Assembly: GCF_030406665.1 (NCBI RefSeq)
Contig: NZ_CP129121.1
Location: 1,116,001-1,180,000 of the forward strand
Direction of reading: 5' to 3'
DNA: 64,000 bases
DNA from: Halomonas halophila
GTDB lineage: Bacteria > Pseudomonadota > Gammaproteobacteria > Pseudomonadales > Halomonadaceae
In this document: positions 8,200 through 17,752 of the stretch, one piece after another
Position numbering within the stretch: the first letter of the stretch is position 1
Layout of the letters: every line of letters begins with the position of its first letter
The notes under the pieces: model-generated
The model's input: the letters and a program-made list of their open reading frames with translations, nothing else
Told to the model about the DNA's origin: nothing
Database searches by the model: none
Translations under genes and position numbers: made by a program

Positions 8200-8940
8200 T
8201 CAGAACTTGTATTGGTAGCCGATTAGCCATGAGTTGACTCGCTGGTTAGGGTCGGTGGCGGACTGGCTGCTGTTCCGGGCGCGACGAATATAGCCACCGA
8301 AGACGGTGTTGTGGTCATTCAGCTTATGAAAGGCCAGGAACTCGTGTTCCATATAATCGCGGTCACCGCTGCCGAAATCGGGAGAGTCGCTTTCCTGCTT
8401 GAAGTGGTAGTGGGGGTTATAGAGCAGCGTCCAGTCGTCAGCGATAGCATAACTGGCGTAGAGGTCGATACGCCCAGCGCGTCCTTCGACGGCTGTTTCG
8501 TGAGTCGTCTCGTGCTCGTAACGGTATCGGCCCGACAGGCTCCAGCCCTCTCCCCGATAGCCGAGCTTGAGAGCGGCCAGGGCGCGTGTCACGTTGGAGC
8601 GAAACTTGGCGCCAATCTGTGGCGTCAGCGACCATTGCTCCTGGCTGCCAAATGTCCATCGGGGCAGGGAATAGTTGACGAAACCTTCATCATGCTTAGG
8701 CCAGCCGCTCTCGTGAACGTCTTCCTGCCAGAACCAGGATTTTTCCAGGGTAAGCGACGAAGTGTCGTCGAACACGCGAGTTATGGCGATCTTGGGCAAG
8801 GTCAGCGCATGGTCATTGGTCGTGTGCTCGAGTTTCATCGTCAGGATGTTCTCGGCGGCTACGGCAGGCCCCGTCATGGTTAGTGCCAAACAGGTCGCGG
8901 CGGCACCGGTGACGCGTTTCGACGTGTGGGTGGCTCGCAT
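8200..8940 (-). CDS. Oligogalacturonate-specific porin, KdgM family
   Basis: A 246-residue outer-membrane beta-barrel protein. It has a signal peptide (residues 1-28, cleaved near AVAA), then alternating amphipathic strands rich in aromatic residues, and ends in YQYKF with the C-terminal Phe needed for outer-membrane assembly. Size and pattern fit the KdgM family, monomeric anion-selective porins that let oligogalacturonides cross the outer membrane. I chose the ATG at 8940, which has GGAG about 7 nt upstream and gives a proper signal peptide; the longer frame has an unlikely N-terminus. It is divergent from kdgR, and a candidate KdgR site lies between them. Confidence 0.8.
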   Translation of the reverse strand: MRATHTSKRVTGAAATCLALTMTGPAVAAENILTMKLEHTTNDHALTLPKIAITRVFDDTSSLTLEKSWFWQEDVHESGWPKHDEGFVNYSLPRWTFGSQEQWSLTPQIGAKFRSNVTRALAALKLGYRGEGWSLSGRYRYEHETTHETAVEGRAGRIDLYASYAIADDWTLLYNPHYHFKQESDSPDFGSGDRDYMEHEFLAFHKLNDHNTVFGGYIRRARNSSQSATDPNQRVNSWLIGYQYKF

Positions 8941-9059
8941 GTCGTCTCCATTGTTGTTTCTTGTGGGTTGTCCGAGCAGGCGCTCCTGGCGTACCAGCGT
9001 GGGCGCCATCTTCTTTTCGGCATGTTGCTCCAAATAAAATGTATCGAAGTGCCAATAAA

Positions 9060-9079
9060 ATTGAAACGCCGTTCCTAAT
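9060..9079. promoter_or_regulatory. Candidate KdgR operator in the kdgM/kdgR intergenic region
   Basis: ATTGAAAC (9060-9067), spacer GCC, then GTTCCTAAT (9071-9079) is an imperfect palindrome close to the known enterobacterial KdgR pattern of AAAC-N3-GTTT flanked by A/T-rich arms. A second half-site TGAAACGAGG lies at 9184-9193, at the kdgR start. Both lie between the divergent porin and regulator genes. Confidence 0.45.
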
Positions 9080-9204
9080 AGACTTTGGTCGATAGTCGTT
9101 TGGTGTCTTGGGGGCCGAAGCATGGGAGGGAGTAGCGAGGGAAGACGTTTTGCGTTAAATTTAGACCGATATTCCGATTTTTATGAAACGAGGTGCTGAG
9201 GGTT

Positions 9205-10014
9205 ATGGCTACATCGCAAAAACCCGACAATGTGGCGGCCGTCATGAAGGTGTTCTCGATCCTCGAGGGGCTGGCCGAGCAGCGAGATATCGGTCTTTCG
9301 GAGCTTTCCCAGCGCACCTTCATGTCGAAGAGCACCGCCTATCGCTTTCTGCAGACCATGAAGGAGTTGGGCTATGTGACCCAGGAGGAGGAGTCCGAGA
9401 AGTATGCGCTGACTCTCAAGCTCTTCGAGTTGGGAGCCACTGCGCTGCAGAATGTGGACCTGACCCGTTTGGCCGATGCCGAGATGCGCAATCTCTCCGA
9501 AGCGACCCACGAGGCTATCCACCTGGGGGTTCTTGATGACGATCCCCGGCAGATCATGTACATCCATAAGTACAATTCTCAGTACAACCTGTGCATGCAG
9601 TCGCGCATCGGTCGTCGTAACCCTGTCTACTCCACCGCCATGGGCAAGACCCTGTTGGCCTGGATGGAGCCGGAGCGCGCGAGAGGGGTGTTGGAGACGA
9701 TCGACTTCGTGCCGCATACCCAGCACACTCTGGCCAGCGTCGAGGCCGTCATGGACGAGCTGCCGTCGATTCGTGAGGAAGGGGTTGCCGAGGACCGTGA
9801 GGAGGCCGAGCTCGGCGTACGCTGCCTGTCGGTACCGGTGTTCGACCGTTTCGGCCATGCGGTGGCGGCGCTCAGCCTGTCGTTCCCGGTGGTGCGCTAT
9901 GACGAGCAGAAACGGGCGGAATACGTGCGCCTGTTGCACCGGGCTGGCATGCGTATCTCCGATGGTCTGGGATTCCACGATTATGCCTTTGCCGGTGTCG
10001 CCGAGACGGCCTGA
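9205..10014 (+). CDS. kdgR: IclR-family repressor of pectin/uronate catabolism (KdgR)
   Basis: A 269-residue IclR-type regulator. The N-terminal winged helix (residues ~10-70, with LSELSQRTFMSKSTAYRFLQ) and the effector domain (RIGRRNPVYSTAMGKTLLAW, GVRCLSVPVFDRFGHAVAALSLSFP) follow E. coli KdgR almost along the whole length, as I recall that sequence. KdgR represses kdu, kdg and pel genes and is released by 2-keto-3-deoxygluconate. The ATG at 9205 gives the family's usual N-terminus; a GTG at 9193 is possible. Its position between the porin/TRAP cluster and kduID supports this role. Confidence 0.92.
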   Translation: MATSQKPDNVAAVMKVFSILEGLAEQRDIGLSELSQRTFMSKSTAYRFLQTMKELGYVTQEEESEKYALTLKLFELGATALQNVDLTRLADAEMRNLSEATHEAIHLGVLDDDPRQIMYIHKYNSQYNLCMQSRIGRRNPVYSTAMGKTLLAWMEPERARGVLETIDFVPHTQHTLASVEAVMDELPSIREEGVAEDREEAELGVRCLSVPVFDRFGHAVAALSLSFPVVRYDEQKRAEYVRLLHRAGMRISDGLGFHDYAFAGVAETA

Positions 10015-10030
10015 GTCGTCTTCCTCCGTG

Positions 10031-10068
10031 CAACGCATGACGCGGCCTTCGGGCCGCGTCATGCGTTG
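10031..10068. terminator. Bidirectional terminator hairpin between kdgR and kduD
   Basis: A perfect 17-bp stem: CAACGCATGACGCGGCC (10031-10047) with its complement (10052-10068), closed by a TTCG tetraloop (10048-10051). It sits between convergent genes. No long T-run follows in either direction. Confidence 0.7.
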
Positions 10069-10085
10069 GTGACGGGGCATGGCGT

Positions 10086-10847
10086 TTACCGTGCCAGCCA
10101 GCCGCCGTCCACGGCGAGGGTATGGCCATGGACGTAATCCGCGGCGGAGGAGGCCAGGAAGACCGCGGCGCCGGCCAGGTCCTCGGGATCTCCCCAGCGC
10201 CCGGCCGGGATGCGACCCAGGATCTCGCGGCTGCGCTCGGGGTCGTGGCGCAGGGCCTCGGTATTGTTGGTGGCCATGTAGCCGGGGGCGATGGCATTGA
10301 CGTTGATGCCGCGGGCCGCCCACTCGTTGGCCATCAGACGGGTCAGCCCCAGTACGCCGCTCTTGGAGGCGGTGTAGGAGGGCACCCGGATGCCACCCTG
10401 GAATGACAGCATGGAGGCGATATTGATGACCTTGCCCCGACGCCGGCCGTCGATGCAGCGGCGGGCGAAGGCCTGGGAGAGGAAGAACAGGCTCTTGAGG
10501 TTGACGTCGAGGACCTCGTCCCAGTCCTGCTCGGTGAACTCCAGGCTGTCGGCGCGGCGGATGATGCCGGCGTTGTTGACCAGGATGTCGGCGCCGCCGA
10601 AGCGCGCCTCGATCTGGGCGAGGATGTCGTCGATCGGTGCCGTGCTGGCCAGGTCGGCGTCCACGGCCAGGAAGCCCACGCCCAGTGCCTCGACGCGGCG
10701 CTGGGTCTCCTCGGGGGCGCGGCGGTTGACCGCGACGATGTTGCAGCCGGCAGCGGCCAGTCCCAGCGCCATGCCCTGGCCGAGGCCGGTGTTGCAGCCG
10801 GTGATGATGGCGGTCTTGCCGCTCAGGTCGAAAAGCGATGCACTCAT
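10086..10847 (-). CDS. kduD: 2-dehydro-3-deoxy-D-gluconate 5-dehydrogenase (KduD)
   Basis: A 253-residue short-chain dehydrogenase, the same length as E. coli KduD. It has TGCNTGLGQG (NAD-binding Gly motif, ~residues 14-23), NNAGIIRR, and the catalytic SYTASK with Ser in INIASMLSFQGGIRVPS, then NAIAPGYMATNNT and the C-terminal VDGGWLAR, all characteristic of KduD. It reduces 2,5-diketo-3-deoxygluconate to 2-keto-3-deoxygluconate. The ATG at 10847 has GGAGGA 3 nt upstream of the CCC spacer. It lies 16 nt downstream of kduI, in an operon. Confidence 0.95.
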   Translation of the reverse strand: MSASLFDLSGKTAIITGCNTGLGQGMALGLAAAGCNIVAVNRRAPEETQRRVEALGVGFLAVDADLASTAPIDDILAQIEARFGGADILVNNAGIIRRADSLEFTEQDWDEVLDVNLKSLFFLSQAFARRCIDGRRRGKVINIASMLSFQGGIRVPSYTASKSGVLGLTRLMANEWAARGINVNAIAPGYMATNNTEALRHDPERSREILGRIPAGRWGDPEDLAGAAVFLASSAADYVHGHTLAVDGGWLAR

Positions 10848-10863
10848 GGGTCCTCCTCGCGGT

Positions 10864-11700
10864 TCAGCGCAGGTCCGCCATGGCGACATGGTCCATGTCG
10901 GGGAAGGTCTGGTTCTCGCCGACCATGGCCCAGATGAAGGTGTAGCTGCCGGTGCCGACGCCGGAGTGCAGCGACCAGCTCGGCGACAGCACGGCCTGGC
11001 GGTTGCGCACCACCAGGTGCCGGGTCTCCTGGGGCTCGCCCATCATGTGGAAGACCAGGTTGTCGTCGGCCATGTCGAAGTAGAAGTAGGCCTCCATGCG
11101 CCGCTCATGGGTATGGCAAGGCATGGTGTTCCACAGGCTGCCTTCCTCGAGCCGAGTCATGCCCATCAGCAGCTGGCAGGTGGGCAGCACGTCCGGCACC
11201 AGGAACTTGTAGATGGTGCGCCTGTTGCTGTTGGCGGTGTCGCCGAGGGTCTGGGGCGAGGCATCCTCCAGGGTCACCTTGCGTGTCGGGTGAGCCTGGT
11301 GAGCCGGGGCGCAGGCCATGTAGAAGGCCGCCGGGGTGGCTGGGTCCGTGCTCTCGAACTGGACATCCCGGCTTTCCTTGCCGATGTAGAGTCCTTCGTG
11401 GGTGCCGATCTCGTGGCGGGTGCCGTCGACGACGACCGCCCCGGGGCCGCCGATGTTGATGGTGCCGAGCTCGCGGCGCTCGAGGAAGTAGTCGGTGCCG
11501 GTCTGCTTGCCCAGCGAAGCGGGCACTACCACCGGCTCCTCGACGGGCTGTGCGCCGCCGACAATGATGCGGTCGATATGGCTGTACACCAGCTTGAGCT
11601 GGTTGTTGACGAACAACTCCTCGATCAGGAATTGGTCGCGCAGGCCCTGGGTATCCAGGGTCTTGGCATGTTCGCTGTGAATCGCCTGACGAATCTCCAT
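10864..11700 (-). CDS. kduI: 5-keto-4-deoxyuronate isomerase (KduI)
   Basis: A 278-residue cupin enzyme, exactly the E. coli length. The zinc ligands are all present: H196, H198 and E203 in CHTHERRMEAYFYF, and H245 in SWSLHSGV. KduI converts 5-keto-4-deoxyuronate, the open-chain product of unsaturated uronyl hydrolases, to 2,5-diketo-3-deoxygluconate for KduD. The start has GGAGG 4 nt upstream. First gene of a kduI-kduD operon read away from a candidate KdgR operator. Confidence 0.96.
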   Translation of the reverse strand: MEIRQAIHSEHAKTLDTQGLRDQFLIEELFVNNQLKLVYSHIDRIIVGGAQPVEEPVVVPASLGKQTGTDYFLERRELGTINIGGPGAVVVDGTRHEIGTHEGLYIGKESRDVQFESTDPATPAAFYMACAPAHQAHPTRKVTLEDASPQTLGDTANSNRRTIYKFLVPDVLPTCQLLMGMTRLEEGSLWNTMPCHTHERRMEAYFYFDMADDNLVFHMMGEPQETRHLVVRNRQAVLSPSWSLHSGVGTGSYTFIWAMVGENQTFPDMDHVAMADLR

Positions 11701-11719
11701 GCGTCCTCCAGAACCGTTG

Positions 11720-11750
11720 GTTTTATAAAATCAAAACGAAGGTTCAAAAT
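11720..11750 (-). promoter_or_regulatory. Candidate operator/promoter of kduI-kduD
   Basis: The A/T-rich stretch has GTTTT (near 11718-11723) opposed to AAAAC (11733-11737), and within it TCAAAACGAAGGTTCAAAAT (11731-11750). That resembles the candidate KdgR box at 9060 (AAAC-N3-GTTC-like core). It lies 20-50 nt upstream of the kduI start, where a repressor would block transcription. Confidence 0.4.
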
Positions 11751-11922
11751 ATCACCTGCACGTGTCTGCTTCAAGCGCGCTGCTGACGCGTCAAGGTTCT
11801 TCTTGCGGAAACGGCTAGGCGGCGTAGCAGGTCGCAGAATGGGCCTGACATGACGCGTGGAGGGGGAGGCGGGGGCGACACAGGTGCCATGAAAGCCTGG
11901 GCTGATACCCCGAGAAGGCCGC

Positions 11923-13770
<1,848 letters not shown>

Positions 13771-13843
13771 GGGCGGGCTCCGTTGTCGGCAGGAGAGCCC
13801 CAGTCTAGCGGAGGCCGCGGCCGACGATAGAGAGGGGCGATAC

Positions 13844-13874
13844 GACGACGCCCCGCACGGGGCGGGGCGTCGTC
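13844..13874 (-). terminator. Hairpin downstream of the mepM-like gene
   Basis: GACGACGCCCCG (13844-13855) and CGGGGCGTCGTC (13863-13874) form a 12-bp perfect stem 27 nt after the mepM stop on the minus strand. There is no T-run, so termination is inferred from position. Confidence 0.55.
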
Positions 13875-13900
13875 ATGGGGCCGGCGGCAAGGCCTGGCGG

Positions 13901-15577
13901 TCAGCTGCCATCGTCGGAGGCGCCGCTCGGCTCGGTGCCGGTACTGGCCACCGTGGTGCCGGTCTCGCCGCTCTCCAGGGCCGCCAGCATGGGCTCGGCC
14001 TCGCGCTGGAAGGCGACCAGGTCATCGCCGCTCAGGCCCTGATGCTCCGGCAGTTCCACTTTCATGGCGTCCACCTGGGTGTTGTTGACCATTACCTCGT
14101 AATGCAGGTGGGCACCGGTGCTGCGTCCGGTGTTGCCGGAGAGCGCGATGCGTTCTCCGCGCGTCACCCGGTCGCCGCGGCTGACCAGCGGCCGCGAGAG
14201 GTGCAGATAGCGGGTCTTGTAGCCGTTGTCGTGGCGGATCACGATGTAGCGGCCGGCCAGGGGATGGTTGCCCACCAGCTCGACGCGACCGTCGGCCGGC
14301 GCGTCCACCGGCGTGCCGCTCGGCATGGCGAAGTCGGTGCCCTTGTGCGGGCTGATGCGCCCGGTCACCGGATGATGGCGACGCAGGTTGAAGTTGGAGC
14401 TGATGCGATAGTGGCCGCTGAACGGGTAGCGGTCGAAGGCCGGGTCCAGGCTCTCGCCATCCGGCGTGTAGAAGCGATTGTCCTCGGCGTTGCGCACCAG
14501 GGTCAGGTCCATGCGCGAGCCTTCGTAGCTGACCGCCAGCACGCGCGGATCGAGGTCCTCGCCGTCGATCAGGTCGGATTCCACCAGCACGCTGAAACGA
14601 TCACCGCGACGGGTGTCGCGGCGGAAATCGAGTTTCTTCTCCAGCACGTGGGAGAGCTCGGCCACCTCGGCGCTGTTCAGGCCGGTGGCCTGGGCCGAGC
14701 GCGCGAAGCTGCCGCTGACGGTGCCGGCATAGAGCCGCTGGGTGGCCTCGCCGGTGCGTTCGATGGTGGCCACGTCCAGTGCGCCCTCGTCGTCACGCTT
14801 GACCAGATAGCCGTCGCGGGCGTTCTTCATCATGCGCATCGACAGCAGCTTGCCCTGCTCGTCGAGCTGGTACTCGAAGCGGTCGCCGGCGCGCCAGTGG
14901 GTGAGCATCCGCGGCTCCGGGAGCGTCTCGAGCAGGGCGGTGACCTCGCTGTAGCCCAGCCCAAGGTTTTCCTGCGCCATGATCGCGAAGGTATCGCCGG
15001 GCTCGACCGTATAGGCCAGCCACTCGGGCACATAGGGCTCGTCGGCGTCGATCTCGTCCTCGAGCACGATGGGGCCATCGTCGAACAGTTCGAGTTCGTC
15101 CGAGGAGACGTCCTCGTAGGAAGTGGCGTCGGCGACCACCTGCTCGTCATCGGCCAGCATGCCGTTGCCGATCGTGCCGACCACGATGGCCAGGTGGCGC
15201 GCGGTGTCGTCGATCTGCGGGGCGGTGACCTCGGCGTCGTCGACCTCGCCGCTGGCCTGCGCGGCGCGGGCGAAGTCCACGTCGACGATCTCGGAGGCGG
15301 TCAGTTCGGAGAGGGGAATGGCTTCCCGGGTGGCATCCCGGGCGCGCGAGGCGAGTTCGATGGCCTCGGCGACCGGGGCGCGATCCAGGGCGATGGAGGG
15401 AACGCCGGGGCTGGCGTCTTCGCCGAGGGGAACCAGAACGGTGTCCTGATTCTGATGGCCCTGGCGGGCATCCTCGACGGAAGTCAGAATCTTGTGGGCG
15501 CCCAGCACGGTGACCATGGTGGCAACGGGCAACAGCAGCAACTTGTGCGTGCGGGGCAGCGAACGAAGGATTCGCAT
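13901..15577 (-). CDS. mepM: MepM-like murein DD-endopeptidase (M23, LysM/OapA domains)
   Basis: A 558-residue periplasmic enzyme. It has an N-terminal signal anchor (residues ~10-28), an acidic linker, an OapA/LysM-type region (YTVEPGDTFAIMAQENLGL), and a C-terminal M23 zinc peptidase domain. Zinc and catalytic residues are seen as H411/D415 in HKGTDFAMP and H490/H492 in HLHYEV. FNLRRHHPVTGRISPHKG and SGNTGRSTGAHLHYEV match E. coli MepM closely. MepM cuts D-Ala-mDAP cross-links to allow wall growth. The ATG at 15577 is preferred, though an ATG at 15613 is open and neither has a clear ribosome site. Confidence 0.9.
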   Translation of the reverse strand: MRILRSLPRTHKLLLLPVATMVTVLGAHKILTSVEDARQGHQNQDTVLVPLGEDASPGVPSIALDRAPVAEAIELASRARDATREAIPLSELTASEIVDVDFARAAQASGEVDDAEVTAPQIDDTARHLAIVVGTIGNGMLADDEQVVADATSYEDVSSDELELFDDGPIVLEDEIDADEPYVPEWLAYTVEPGDTFAIMAQENLGLGYSEVTALLETLPEPRMLTHWRAGDRFEYQLDEQGKLLSMRMMKNARDGYLVKRDDEGALDVATIERTGEATQRLYAGTVSGSFARSAQATGLNSAEVAELSHVLEKKLDFRRDTRRGDRFSVLVESDLIDGEDLDPRVLAVSYEGSRMDLTLVRNAEDNRFYTPDGESLDPAFDRYPFSGHYRISSNFNLRRHHPVTGRISPHKGTDFAMPSGTPVDAPADGRVELVGNHPLAGRYIVIRHDNGYKTRYLHLSRPLVSRGDRVTRGERIALSGNTGRSTGAHLHYEVMVNNTQVDAMKVELPEHQGLSGDDLVAFQREAEPMLAALESGETGTTVASTGTEPSGASDDGS

Positions 15578-15657
15578 GATGGTTTTAGCCGTGTGAAATA
15601 GGTGTAAACGCATAAAAAGGCACTAGAACCTTAACCCATGACGATTAGGGTGCCTAG

Positions 15658-15675
15658 GCTGTACACCTATACAGC
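15658..15675 (-). promoter_or_regulatory. LexA-box-like palindrome upstream of mepM
   Basis: CTGT-N8-ACAG (15659-15674) within the longer palindrome GCTGTA...TACAGC (15658-15675; 14 of 18 positions symmetric). This is the spacing and core of the gammaproteobacterial LexA site. It lies 82-98 nt upstream of the mepM start, in the only promoter region there. The 8 fixed bases would be expected about once per 64 kb by chance, so it remains a candidate. Confidence 0.4.
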
Positions 15676-15779
15676 AGAGCGCGGACCCGGCCCGAGAGCG
15701 GGCGAACCGAGTCCGTGAACAGTGTTTATTAATTCGACCTTGCCATGCTTCACCCGCCTTCGGCAACCCTGCTTCCGGC

Positions 15780-16625
15780 TTAGTCGGTGAGACTGCCATC
15801 CCGATAGTCGCGCAGTGCCTGGTCGAGCTCGTGGCGGTGATTCATCACGAAGGGGCCGTAATGGGCGATCGGCTCGCCGTGGGGTTCGCCCGCCAGCAGC
15901 AGGGCCTGGGCACCGGCGTCGCTTGCCAGGGACAGTCGTCCGCCATCACCGAGGCGCACGAGTTCGCCCCGGGTGACGCCATCGCCCGCTATCTCGAGTT
16001 GGCCGGCGAAGACGAACACCAGCAGGGTGCTGGCGTCGGCCTCGAGAGCGATGTCACCGCCGGCCTCTAGGGTGACGTGGGCCACGCCGGCCCGGCCGGC
16101 CAGGGCATCGAGAGGGCCGCTGACGCGCTCGCCGTCGGCCGCTACCCAGTCCCCGCCGAGGGCCGTTAGCCGGGCGCCCGGCCGGGCCAGGTGCGGCATC
16201 TCGTCGCCGGGCACGTCGCGATAGGTCGGTTCGCTCATCTTGTTGCTGGCGGCCAGGTTGAGCCACAGCTGGAAGGCATGCAGGCCATGCGCGTCGGCGA
16301 AGGGCGTCTCGCCGTGGATGATGCCGCGGCCGGTATGCATCCACTGGGCGCCGCCGGCGCCGATGCTCGAGTGATGGCCGAGGTGATCCTCATGGCGCAG
16401 GCCGCCGTGGAGGACGTAGGTCAGGGTCTGGATACCGCGGTGGGGATGCGGCGGAAAGCCACCGATGGCGTTGTCGTGGGGCGCCGCCTCGAGCTCGTCG
16501 AGCATCAGGAACGGGTCCAGGCTGCCGCCGAAGTCGTGCAGGCGGTGGATGGCGACGCCGTCGCCGTCCTGGCTGGGATGGCTCTTCAGGCGACGCTGGG
16601 GGCGGCGGTCGATGGGCTGGGTCAT
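15780..16625 (-). CDS. Pirin family protein (YhaK-like)
   Basis: A 281-residue bicupin of the pirin family. The N-terminal cupin keeps the metal ligands: two His in FPPHPHRGIQTLTYVL, and His and Glu in GRGIIHGETP. The start at 16625 has GGGAG upstream. Pirins include quercetin dioxygenase-like enzymes and redox sensors. In E. coli the gene beside a LysR regulator and yqjG is yhaK, and the same trio occurs here, so YhaK-like function in electrophile or quinone stress is plausible. It is divergent from the LysR gene with a 100-nt shared promoter region. Confidence 0.85.
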   Translation of the reverse strand: MTQPIDRRPQRRLKSHPSQDGDGVAIHRLHDFGGSLDPFLMLDELEAAPHDNAIGGFPPHPHRGIQTLTYVLHGGLRHEDHLGHHSSIGAGGAQWMHTGRGIIHGETPFADAHGLHAFQLWLNLAASNKMSEPTYRDVPGDEMPHLARPGARLTALGGDWVAADGERVSGPLDALAGRAGVAHVTLEAGGDIALEADASTLLVFVFAGQLEIAGDGVTRGELVRLGDGGRLSLASDAGAQALLLAGEPHGEPIAHYGPFVMNHRHELDQALRDYRDGSLTD

Positions 16626-16725
16626 CGTCTCGATCTCCCTGGGGAATGGAATGACTGGCATTCTAGGCCGATTTTTTCGAAGATTAAGCGCAACGTTTCG
16701 CGCATTACATTCGAGGAAATCGAAC

Positions 16726-17625
16726 ATGTCCCGTGTCACCCTCGCTCAGTGGCAGATGCTGGCCGCGGTGGTCGATCATGGCGGCTTCTCGCGGGCCGCC
16801 GAAGCCATCCACAAGAGCCCCTCGACGCTCAATCACGCGGTCCACAAGCTGGAAGAGCAGCTCGGGGTGGCGGTACTGGAGCCGATAGGGCGCCAGGTGC
16901 GGTTGACCGAGGCCGGCGAGATGCTGCTGAGACGCGCTCGTCAGTTGCTCGACAACGCCGCGTCGCTGGAGGACGTGGCCTCTCGCCTGGCCGAAGGCCT
17001 GGAGGCCGAGATCGTGCTGGCCATCGACCAGATCTTCCCGCCGGATGCCCTGGCGCGGGCGCTGGATGCCTTCTCCGCGGCCTTTCCCTATGTGCGCGTG
17101 CAGCTCCACGAGACGGTGCTCAACGGCGGCGTCGAGATGCTCCAGGACGGCGAGGCCGATCTGCTGATCTCGGGGCTCGGCGCCCAGGGGTTCCTGGGCG
17201 AGCCGCTGGTGACGGTGCGGTTCATCGCCGTGGCCCACCCCGACCACGAGCTGCATCGGCTGGGGCGCGAGCTCGATCTGCGCGACCTCGAGCAGTACCG
17301 TCAGCTGGTGGTGCGCGACTCCGCCCAGGGCCGCTCCCAGGATTCCGGCTGGCTCAAGGCCGAGCAGCGCTGGACGGTCAGCCACCTCGACACCTCCATC
17401 GGCATGCTGGAGCGTAACCTCGGCTTCGCCTGGGTGCCCGAGACGCGGCTCGGCGACAGCCTGGAGGCCGGGCGGCTCAAGCCGCTGCCGCTGACGGCCG
17501 GCGGGGTGCGCGAGATTCCCATCCAGCTCATCCATCGCGACCAGGACCGCGCCGGGCCGGCCACTCGGGCCATGGCCCAGCAGCTGCGTGACAGCGTGCG
17601 CGAGGTCGGCGGCGGTGAGGAATGA
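16726..17625 (+). CDS. LysR-family regulator (YhaJ-like)
   Basis: A 299-residue LysR-type regulator. The N-terminal winged helix-turn-helix (residues ~5-64) has GGFSRAAEAIHKSPSTLNHAVHKLEEQLG, and a substrate-binding effector domain follows. The start has GAGGA 9-10 nt upstream. Its neighbours are a divergent pirin gene and a downstream glutathionyl-hydroquinone reductase, the set controlled by YhaJ in E. coli, so autoregulation and control of both neighbours is expected. The effector is not known from sequence. Confidence 0.85.
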   Translation: MSRVTLAQWQMLAAVVDHGGFSRAAEAIHKSPSTLNHAVHKLEEQLGVAVLEPIGRQVRLTEAGEMLLRRARQLLDNAASLEDVASRLAEGLEAEIVLAIDQIFPPDALARALDAFSAAFPYVRVQLHETVLNGGVEMLQDGEADLLISGLGAQGFLGEPLVTVRFIAVAHPDHELHRLGRELDLRDLEQYRQLVVRDSAQGRSQDSGWLKAEQRWTVSHLDTSIGMLERNLGFAWVPETRLGDSLEAGRLKPLPLTAGGVREIPIQLIHRDQDRAGPATRAMAQQLRDSVREVGGGEE

Positions 17626-17700
17626 TGCGGCGTAGCGTCGCCGTGCCGCCTGATCTTTCGAAGAAAACGAACAATGACGGCCAAAAACTGCGCTTGAGCT

Positions 17701-17751
17701 TCGATTTCCTCGGTTTAGGCTAGGTGCAAACGTTCTGAAAGAGGAAATCGA
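17701..17751 (+). promoter_or_regulatory. Inverted repeat that masks the yqjG ribosome binding site
   Basis: TCGATTTCCTC (17701-17711) is the perfect 11-nt complement of GAGGAAATCGA (17741-17751), which contains the Shine-Dalgarno sequence and ends one base before the yqjG ATG. In the mRNA this forms an 11-bp stem with a 29-nt loop that hides the ribosome site. The same GAGGAAATCGA occurs at the ribosome site of the upstream LysR gene (16713-16723). Confidence 0.5.
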
Positions 17752-17752
17752 G

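Noticed and set aside
9124..9204. tRNA or small RNA gene in the kdgM/kdgR gap
   Set aside because: No cloverleaf or terminator-like hairpin is present; the region is explained by two divergent promoters and operator-like sites.
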